Shown here: piece after piece, positions 55,672-64,000 of the stretch | How positions within the stretch are numbered: position 1 is the stretch's first letter | Layout of the letters: every line of letters begins with the position of its first letter | NCBI GenBank assembly: GCA_963576735.1 | Contig: OY755191.1 | Location: 6,353,608-6,417,607 of the forward strand | Direction of reading: 5' to 3' | Length of the DNA stretch: 64,000 bases | Source: Bedellia somnulentella | Taxonomy: Eukaryota; Arthropoda; Insecta; Lepidoptera; Bedelliidae | Notes under the pieces: generated by a model | What the model saw: only the letters and a program-made list of their open reading frames with translations | What the model was told of the DNA's origin: nothing | Database searches by the model: none | Made by a program: the position numbers and the translations under genes

Positions 55672-56652
55672 AGAACTGTATTTATTTTTGTGACTAACAT
55701 CAAAACAAGAAGGAAAGAAAGAAAACACATTAATACGCCATTGATGGAGCTCAAAAATAAATATAAAAGATTAACACATTATTATATACCTCTTATTATA
55801 ACAGACGATCGCGATGTTCAAATAGGTGATTGAAGTAAGATTATAGTCGTAACTTAAATTTTGTTTATTAAATGTAATAGTAATAAAATCGCAACATAAG
55901 GTCCTTAAGACAAAAAGTCCGCTGACTAGAGGTTTATTTGCAGCTTCATTGCGGCTTAAGTAAGAACGTTAGGACAATGTTTTTGTTCTGGTCAATAGAA
56001 CTAATACATTTCTAAAGGTTAAGACTTATATTTAAATTATAGTTAATCAGACGTAAATTTGCAAACTTATCCTTCAGGTGGAGAATGGTTAGAAAACTTT
56101 ATATATTCGTCATATTTACGTATCAAATTCTATATAGCATCATTCAATAGAGCAAAACCTGATCTAATAAGTCTCTCAGATAGTTGATCCCGCTGCGTGA
56201 AGACACATTAAATAAAGTGTGGCTGGAAGGGAAGAAACAAATACAATAACATAAATAAAGGGCCAGGTGTGAACAAGGTACCCACAACATATACTTTCAA
56301 TCTATTTTTTTACATTGACTACAACTTCAGATAACGTATTAAGATAGTTAAATAATATAAGTATTAATGATGTAAACTTTTAAGTTTACGCCTATTAGTT
56401 TTGTGTGATAGTGTTGCAAGAGGTCTAACAATTTTCAGGCAAAAAACATTTGCTTCGTCTAAATTCAAATCACGAAAATTCTGCGGCGTTTGCCAAAATT
56501 GGATAAACCCAATAATAGCAAAAATTCCACATCAATCAATGTATACGTAATTATAAAGTGTTCAATTACGATTTAAAGTGCTTTTACAAAAGAACTTGAA
56601 CCATTCTTATTTGATTTTTAAAATGGTATTCTTAAAGGCTAAAAGAAATCTA
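55672..56652. other. Downstream intergenic stretch
   Basis: Nothing recognised after the transporter 3' end. Confidence 0.5.
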
Positions 56653-56715
56653 ATAGAATAGAATAGAAAACTCTTTATTGTACATCAAAGTTAAAAATCA
56701 TTTTATAAAGATTAT
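56653..56715 (-). mobile_element. LINE or SINE 3' end with TATTC tail, short
   Basis: Only the AATAGAATAG tail and the CTCTTTATTGTACATCAAAG part remain, directly left of a SINE-A insertion. Confidence 0.6.
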
Positions 56716-56735
56716 GTTATAATATAATTGAATTA

Positions 56736-57110
56736 GTCATGATAGTCCAGTGGGTAGAACACCCGCCCGAAAAACAGAAGGGCGTGAGTTCCAATCCTGG
56801 GACGGGCCTACACCAATTTGTCTTTTCTAAAGTCATATGTGTGGTTAATTTATCATGGTTGCTAATGGTGAGGGAAAACATCGTGAGGAAACCCACATGG
56901 CTGAGTTATACTTAGTCATGTGACAGTGTATTCGTACAAAACGGCGATAGGCCTGCCCCCTATCACGTGAGTACACTGTCTAAGCAAAACGTGGGTACCT
57001 TCTCTGGAAACTAGATGGCGCTTGCCATGTGAGTTCAGGAGTATTGGTACCTCTGCCAACCCCTTCGGGGATAAACGGCGTGAACGTTTATGTTATGTTA
57101 TGTTATGTTT
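56736..57110 (+). mobile_element. SINE-A, full length
   Basis: The 375-bp copy has a 12-bp TSD, ATAATTGAATTA (56724-56735, 57111-57122). The tRNA-like head is a variant with GGGCGTGAGTTCCAATCC, and the tail is TTATG. It is a different subfamily from the 32669 copy. Confidence 0.9.
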
Positions 57111-57225
57111 ATAATTGAATTAAATATGTAGGTACTCACTTCTTAAACATTCGATACTAATCAATCAAAAAAACAATTGTTAGCTTGTTCATTAAGTCCT
57201 TTGAATTTTTATATTACAATAACAT

Positions 57226-57477
57226 GCATACATACATACTCACAGCCATAAATCTCACTAAAGGGGTGGCCAGAGCTTCAGAGCTAGAAACTCCTCAGCC
57301 ACATTTTGGATTTGATAGGGGACAAGATGGAAGAAATCAAGTATCATTGGCGATGGGTCTTCAACCGCATCGCCCAAAACAATTTAAAACCCTCCACACC
57401 CATAGCGCCTCTTACGACACTCGTGGGTAGAAAGGGGTAGCGGCATTCTAAGCCGGCACTACACGGCACATCGAATC
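57226..57477 (-). mobile_element. SINE-B subfamily 3
   Basis: A 10-bp TSD, ACAATAACAT (57216-57225, 57478-57487). The body has GATTTGATAGGGGACAAGAT. Confidence 0.85.
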
Positions 57478-57790
57478 ACAATAACATAATAATCAATAGT
57501 AACACATTTACTTCAAAACACAACTTCAAATTAAGTTCACTCTACAATTCGTGGAAAAGAAGTGTAATTTTAACAACTTGATTCAACATCAGTTTTAATA
57601 TTTCAGCTTTTGAAGATCAAATATAATTCTCGCAGGGAAACCACATTGAAACTGATTTGAATACTGAAATAAAAAATACTTTTCTTAAAAACTTACAAAC
57701 TAATACATTACGTACGAATATTTGCCGCCATTATGTCTCTGAACTATTTATATAAATAAAAATTGCAATTCTGTCATTTTTACACCAAAC

Positions 57791-57848
57791 AACATACATA
57801 TACTCACGGCTATAAATCCCTAGAAGAGGAAGCTAGAGCTAAGAAATT
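57791..57848 (-). mobile_element. SINE-B tail fragment
   Basis: Only the ACATACATATACTCACGGC tail and about 40 bp of body remain. Confidence 0.75.
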
Positions 57849-58127
57849 AATATAGTACCAAATAAGTACCTTTTAATATAATTTCAATGTATAATTTACT
57901 AACAGGAAAACTTCTCATTCCTTTACTATTTTTCCTGGTGTAAATCTATATAACATGACAATCTATTCTATAAAAGTGTGATCTGATTATCTTATTTATC
58001 TAACTGTTACTTTTTACGATATGGAATTGTCTAGGATTTACTAGACTGTCTTAGATTATGACAGTAGATCGTCCGTCCGTATCCGTATTTAAACGTTTAG
58101 ATATAATAATTATTAGTTCACTCTACC

Positions 58128-58205
58128 CACTCGTGATAGCTCAGTGAGCAGAATACTGCTTATCGTGCAGACCATGAGGGTTCTAATCCCGGGTCTGACA
58201 ATTAT
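58128..58205 (+). mobile_element. tRNA-derived SINE head
   Basis: GTGATAGCTCAGTGAGCAGA serves as A box and GGGTTCTAATCCCGGG as B box, with spacing like a tRNA. The body beyond differs from SINE-A. Confidence 0.55.
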
Positions 58206-58818
58206 TCCAGGGAACACCAATATATTAAAGGCCAATGTCATGTATGTATTGGGTTTTATCTTTGTCTCTGCGTAGACCCATACAGATTTTAGGATCTTTT
58301 TTTTATTTCCTATTTTCAATTCGTTGATGCATTTAGCTTAACCAATCCATACAAGCCTGTTTCCAGTTTCAGATAGCAAATGCGGTATCCAACGATAACA
58401 GATCTTCCTCATTCCGAGTTGTTCATGTAAAATTATATTAACACTCCCGAACTAATGACAGGATGTTCTCGACTTTTTGTGTACCATTTTTGAGTCTTCT
58501 CGTAACAGCATTTCTGTACACCACACATTATCTGCAAAACCTGCTATTTGTGGGTGACCACTTCTGTGGTCAGTTATATGCCTTTTACAATAACTGGATA
58601 GTTAAAAATTTGTTTCCCGAGATGGAATACAGTCCTCTAATGCTGATTGTAATCCGTGTGAACTAAGTTTTTAAGTAAAACCGAAATTAAAATCATAAAA
58701 TATCTATGCACGCAATTTTTTCTAGTGAAACTCGATCGTTCCAAATGAAGTCGCAGAAAGCAGTTATGGTATACTAACGGGAGTATTTTTTTGTATCATT
58801 AAATTGATAAACAATTGT

Positions 58819-59060
58819 GCCATGTAGTGCCGGTTTACATTGTCACTACCCCTTTCTACCCACGGGTGTCGTAAAAGGTGACTAAGGGTATGGGGCTTTT
58901 TTAAGTGGGTTTTGGGAGATGCGATTGAAAACCCATCACCAACGATACTTTATTTCTACCATCTTGTCCCCTATCAACTTCCAAATGCGGCTTAGGAGTT
59001 TTCAGCTCTGAGGCTCTGGCTACTGCTTTTTGGGATTTATGGCCGTGAGTATATGTGCTG
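58819..59060 (+). mobile_element. SINE-B subfamily 3
   Basis: GCCATGTAGTGCCGG to GCCGTGAGTATATGTGC. Confidence 0.82.
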
Positions 59061-59283
59061 TGAGTATGGATGTAATAGACAAAAACAGAACAAGCTGCAA
59101 TCATATTATATTGCTTATAACTGAATGCAAAATGTAATGAGCTTCGCACAAGAACGGTCGCTATAGAGATCTTTTGCGGATACTTTTTCCGAGCGATAAT
59201 CTCGTGTACTTCACACATTTCGCTAAAATGCTGACAGCTTCTACTTCGAGTATTGGCTACTACCGGAAGCCCGTCTGCAAAAC

Positions 59284-59366
59284 TATCAACTTCCAAATGT
59301 GGCTGAAGAGTTTCTTGCTCTAAAGCTCTGGCTACCCCTTTTTGGGATTTATGGCCGTGAGTATAG
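59284..59366 (+). mobile_element. SINE-B 3' fragment
   Basis: ATCAACTTCCAAATGTGGCT to GCCGTGAGTATAG. Confidence 0.75.
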
Positions 59367-59520
59367 TTTTTTGCCATAGAATGGAAAAATAATAGTTAAA
59401 TAGCTTCAAAGACGACCAACCCATTTCTCTACGGTTATTTGGCTTTTTAGTGATGTTTTGGCGATTGGTAGAGATACATCTTATCATATCACCTAATAGA
59501 ATGTAATAGAATCTCACAGC

Positions 59521-59612
59521 CTGTTCCCCATTTAACTTGGAAATTTTCTTATTCTAAAAGTAACGCTCCCTTTTTGGAATTTGTAGCCGTGAGTATAGGT
59601 TGGTAGGTAAGT
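59521..59612 (+). mobile_element. SINE-B 3' fragment, diverged
   Basis: CTGTTCCCCATTTAACTTGG to GTAGCCGTGAGTATAGG. Confidence 0.65.
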
Positions 59613-59739
59613 AAGAGTTAAAAAAGTGGAAAATATCGTTTATTTCTACGACAAGTAAATGACAGAAATGGCAGTAGATATTTTGCTAAAGATCATCAGC
59701 CAATGGACGTCCTAAGACTGTATAAAGGCTTGTCCCAAA

Positions 59740-59885
59740 CGAAAACAGTATAGCTGGTACGAGCGACCTCTTAACTAGATATCGTGTGGTATAAAACAGC
59801 TATCGCTTACCCACATACTTAGTATCGTTTACTGTCATCTCATTCTAACCGATACCGTAACAATATAATAGCGGTTGTGCTATGC
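59740..59885. mobile_element. Relative of the 42414 MITE
   Basis: It shares CTTAGTATCGTTTACTG and CATCTCATTCTAACC with 42414-42555; the ends are degraded. Confidence 0.55.
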
Positions 59886-60828
59886 CTCCAGGTCCTGCGC
59901 TTCTCCTTAACCATCTTCTTCCCGCAAATTTCACCAGGTTGGTCCATCTTATGGGAGGTTTAACAACCTCATTGTCTTACTGTAAATCCGGTTTCTAAAC
60001 TATTGACCCAAATCGTGTTCTAAAATTTGAGAAATTGATTTGGTTTTACTACAATAATGCGCTTAATTGATGGCCAAGTTCAAGGTCAAACTACATAATT
60101 AATGATGTTTTTATTTCACAATTTTGAGAACAGTATAAGCTATATCTACATCAATGAATGTGTATGGTTACTGAGAACAAATATTAACATAATTTGACAG
60201 CCACATTTTAACGTGTAGCTCGCAAATTTTGTTTGATTTACGCAGATAATTATTAAATATTGACACAAATGTTTTATTCTCTCATTTTATTAAGTACCGA
60301 GTTCAATTTAAGTGAGTATGTAATGAAAGTTATGTAATAAACTATTTATATGTCAATGCGTCAGTCAAACGCGGAACGCGGTCTTTATTTCGGTGTTAGT
60401 CCATAGACTCTGATAAAATCTAGAATATGCCAGACTCTAATCTCTGAACTTAGCTAAATATAATATGATTCAATGGGTTGAATTCAACAACAAAAAAATC
60501 CTATCCTTCTTAAAAACCTTCAAGAAACAAACATGCCTAATCGTTAAATTTCAGCCTACACCATGGTCTAGCCGTAGCCGCCTTAACCTCTTGTCTTGTC
60601 TCAACAGTCTAAAGTATTGTTATGTTAAAGGTTCCTTTAAATCTTGAAGGTAGAATCAACGCGGTAGTATAGGGTCTTTTGCAAAATATAAGTGTACTGA
60701 GTCTGATTTTTACAATGAAAATATCATTATAGAGATATGATCAATACTCAATAAACAATGAAAATAAAAATCAGATTTAGCCAATTTCTCTGGACTAATC
60801 ATATATCAGATATAATGTATATAATATA
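59886..60828. other. Intergenic stretch with nothing recognised
   Basis: Short open frames only; the 60-codon frame at 60465 has no motif. Confidence 0.5.
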
Positions 60829-61071
60829 TACATACATATACTCACGGCTATAAATCCCTAGAAGGGGTAGCCAGAGCTTAGGAATTAGCAATTCCTCAGC
60901 CACTTTTGGAAACTTGAGTGGGGAAAAGATGGTAATATAAAGGTTTTTGGTGATGGGTCTCCAACCGCATCGCCCAAAAATCCCTTTAAAGCCCCAATAC
61001 CGTTAGTCGCCTCTTACGTACACCCACCGGAAGAAATGGGGTAGTGCTAATCTAAACCGGCACTACACGGC
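60829..61071 (-). mobile_element. SINE-B, full length
   Basis: TACATACATATACTCACGGC to CCGGCACTACACGGCC. Confidence 0.85.
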
Positions 61072-61950
61072 CAATCATTCCTCCGGTTCAAATTTTAAAA
61101 ACGTAGTTGAATGTTTAATGCCGCTGCAGTGTAACAGAATAAGCGTAAATGGTTGGAGATCCTAGGTTAAAGGGATCATTACTTAAGTTTGGATAGGGCA
61201 TTGCGGGCTAAATTATGCAAAAAAATGCCAGTGGGCCAGTTTATGGATTATCACCGTAACAAGTGTGTACAAATATTCGAATCCACAGTCACTCACACAC
61301 ACTGTAGGTACACTCTACAATTTACCACGTCAAATCTCAAAAGAAACTGGGTTTTTAAATAAATAGATACATTCATTTTAGACCTAGCTTTATGCGATTA
61401 CATCTTACGCAAACTACTGGTTATATTCCGAATTCCGATTCCGATTCGAATTCGACGAATTCCTATTGGTATATTCCGAATCTATGCTTACCACTTTACA
61501 CTTACTACACTGGTAAGTGTAACCGTGAGCATATGTGTATTTTGTCTAAGCTAACGTATCATCTTTCTCACGGTTTTTTGAACATACATATTTTATTCCA
61601 TTATTTCCCAAATATAACTATTTATAGATAATCAAAGATACATTATGCAGTTTCACAATTTATTTCCCAATCTTTAATTTGATGTTGTTAAACTAATCAA
61701 TAGCAAACGCAACCATCAATTAAGGTAATCTTTACACGATTAAGATTAATATTTTCTTTTGAATATGCCGACACCATTGATTTTATATTTTAATGGCTTG
61801 TTTTAATCTACAATATTTGCTGTTTAAGTAATTTCTGATTATTATTTTATTGATTCCGAATCAAATGGCAGAAAAACCTTGCTTTAATTTAAAAAATGCA
61901 GAATTGATTTGGACAACACTGTATTTATTAAACTGAACTGTTTATATGCA

Positions 61951-62135
61951 TAAACATACACACATAATTATACTCACAGCTACGATTCCTAGAAAAGGGT
62001 AGTCAGAGCTTCCGAATTTGGAATACTTAGCCAATTATGGATTTCTAGTTTGGAAAATAAATAATGGTGGATTAAGGTACTCCAGCCTAAAATTATTTGA
62101 AAGCCCCAAATCCTAAGTTACCTCTTACATACGCA
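61951..62135 (-). mobile_element. SINE-B, strongly diverged
   Basis: TATACTCACAGCTACGATTC and AAAAGGGTAGTCAGAGCTTC keep the order of the family; the head is lost. Confidence 0.6.
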
Positions 62136-62717
62136 ATTTAAATAAATATAAATCTTATTTTCGCAAGAAAATGGGTTTGTTGTGCTTAATAGTGACTAAG
62201 CATTTATGATCAAGTTTAATAAAAATTTAGAATCATTTCATCAATCGTCATTTAAAATCAGTTTAATAAATTCAAACAACGATAGACATTCCACCATCCA
62301 AAAAACTTGTCCAGGAAAAAAACAACTAGCGATAAAAAGTCAATTGATGATCAAAAGAATAGCTACCACTGCATGGTACCTATGAGAAGCGGTGGGTTAA
62401 TGCTATTTTAACTTAAACCCTTCACAAGGTAGACTAGCAAAACTAACTAATAAATTGGTTATTCTTCCACTTTGGGCTTGAAGTTCTAATTCTGGAGATC
62501 ATATTTGCTAAATTATTTGATTGCTAAATTTTGAAAGACAAGCACCGGTTTCATGCTTGAATAATTGACATGCTCTACCTACAAGAGAGAGGGAATAAAG
62601 AATTGAGTTCGGTGCTTCAAATTAAAACAAATCATTTAATAGTCGTAAATTTGGGTTTCATTGTATATGAATTGTATATGTTGACTTACAAATACGAACA
62701 GTACATACGTCATAAAG

Positions 62718-62815
62718 TGCCAACCCGCAATTGGCCAGCGTGGTGGACTATGGCCATAATACCCTTTATAGGGTAGGCTCGAGCCCCTTGGTGGGGACGT
62801 ATATGGTCTGTGGGG
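62718..62815 (+). mobile_element. 98-bp LINE 3' end insertion
   Basis: CCAACCCGCAATTGGCCAGC, GTGGTGGACTATGGCC and TGGGGACGTATATGG are marks of a common lepidopteran LINE 3' end. A 13-bp TSD, ATACGTCATAAAG, lies at 62705-62717 and 62816-62828. The copy is 5' truncated. Confidence 0.8.
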
Positions 62816-62828
62816 ATACGTCATAAAG

Positions 62829-64000
62829 CAACACCAATAAAAATCATAAATTTATAAAATAATAAAAAATGACATAAGTAGTAGGTAGTACGTAATGTCA
62901 TAGTTTTTTTATTTATGTCGGAAGACATTCGTTTCAACAACGAAACAAGCAAGCAGTGGGTATTGACTGGATGCCAGGTGAGCTGCTGAAATACGGAGGT
63001 AAATAGTTGCACACACGAATTAGGCAATTGTTTATCAGAAGGTGAGAAACAAAAAACTGCCCTTTATAAGAACAATGGAGATCGATCTGACTGCAATTCT
63101 TATTGTTGCATTTTAGTGTTATCTGCTCGTGGTAAAGATTTTCTTGGGATTTCCTAAATTGTCTTATGAAATTATCAGTATTATTTACGGTAGGTTTATT
63201 AAAAGTAGTATGGAAACCCAATTGGGCTCCGATGTTGCCAATTGATGTGCCCCAGGGTTTTATTTTAGTCTAGTCTATGCCTATGTTTATAATGCGTATT
63301 GAATATATCTATTTTTAAGCTTTTAGTACATTTATCTTAAACATCACAATGTATGTTTAACATAAAACCGTTTAACCTTAAAATATTTTTTACCCTTCTT
63401 TATTTTCTAGTTTTAAGTTTTTAAATGGCATGCTGTTTAGTTCATTTAGTGCCTCATTCTTTCAAAGGTTTCTTGCCCGTTATTTTATTGCAGTCTAACT
63501 CCTCTATACGTAAACCCGGCAGAGAATACAATTTTGAATTCAGTGCTTTGTATTCGACTTGTTGAGTCCTTGTCCTATCCTCATTTAATACCCATATTGA
63601 TGGGATTGATTAAAAACTAGGCGCCGAGCTCAAATGTTTCGCTGCTAACCTTTTCATAAAATGCCTGAGCTTACTAATTGACCTGACCTGAGCTTATTAA
63701 TTCATTTGATTGACATTAATACTATGCAACTATATACAACAATGATTAATATTAATACTGAAGTAATGGAAATAGCTTTATATACCACTTAATAGGCTTT
63801 TTTTAAATTATAAATTGGATATAAATGTTGTAATTGTAAGTCGACCGTAAGAGATTATGCTTTCGCAAACGTTTTTGCTAGTTCAAGCGGCGTTCACGTG
63901 GAAAGCTCCCAGTTGGCGAGATTTTTTGCGACCTTCTCTTTAACATTTATTACAGTATTTCTGCTAACTGATATTAAAACATAATCCATAATGTAACCTT
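62829..64000. other. Intergenic stretch with nothing recognised
   Basis: The two overlapping minus-strand open frames here are short and without recognisable domains. No repeat family from the rest of the window is seen. Confidence 0.5.

Noticed and set aside
58463..58666. 67-codon hydrophobic open frame
   Set aside because: It has no known motif, no splice or repeat support, and is short in AT-rich DNA.
58901..59377. 158-codon minus-strand open frame
   Set aside because: It reads through two SINE-B copies and the sequence between them; the repeated H-G-H-K-S-Q-K block is SINE-B translated.

Overview
The window looks like AT-rich nuclear DNA from an insect, most probably a moth or butterfly. 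This is inferred from one multi-exon sugar-transporter gene of insect trehalose/sugar-transporter type set in introns packed with lepidopteran-style repeats: nonautonomous Helitrons, tRNA-headed SINEs with TTATG tails, and LINE ends with TATG tails. No bacterial, plasmid or viral gene organisation is present.

The one convincing protein-coding gene is a seven-coding-exon MFS sugar transporter on the + strand. Its coding exons are 16247-16318, 37801-37936, 49166-49394, 50201-50357, 53644-54036, 54496-54782 and 55244-55556. All splice phases agree and the joined frame encodes 528 residues. Intron 1 is about 21.5 kb and intron 2 about 11.2 kb; both are mostly mobile-element sequence.

Bases 1-8829 and 29025-39600 are two copies of the same segment. 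They match closely base for base, each carries exon 2, and they differ by clean presence/absence of mobile elements with target-site duplications (TSDs). A 200-base N gap (9471-9670) follows the first copy. The simplest reading is that 1-9470 is the alternative haplotype, retained beside the primary contig that starts at 9671. A true duplication is not excluded.

The most unusual content is a 315-bp unit repeated about 17.5 times without visible change (9671-15190). Each unit carries a near-perfect tRNA cloverleaf with a T5 terminator directly behind it, preceded by two hairpins in a possible three-way junction. Relatives of the unit occur at 7450-7601, 31083-31339 and 48323-48724. Each of these is flanked by a 12-13 bp TSD, each is folded back on itself, and all share the same two outer ends. 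Two of them have an empty site in the other segment copy. This looks like a mobile tRNA-carrying unit that does not behave as an ordinary SINE.

The rest is a dense repeat landscape. A ~240-bp TATG-tailed repeat (called SINE-B here) has about 25 copies and shares its 3' end with a 5'-truncated LINE at 43186-43747. A tRNA-headed TTATG-tailed SINE (SINE-A here) has about a dozen copies. There are two ~990-bp Helitrons in opposite orientation, long-inverted-repeat elements and several MITE-like foldbacks. No gene was recognised in 55.7-64 kb.
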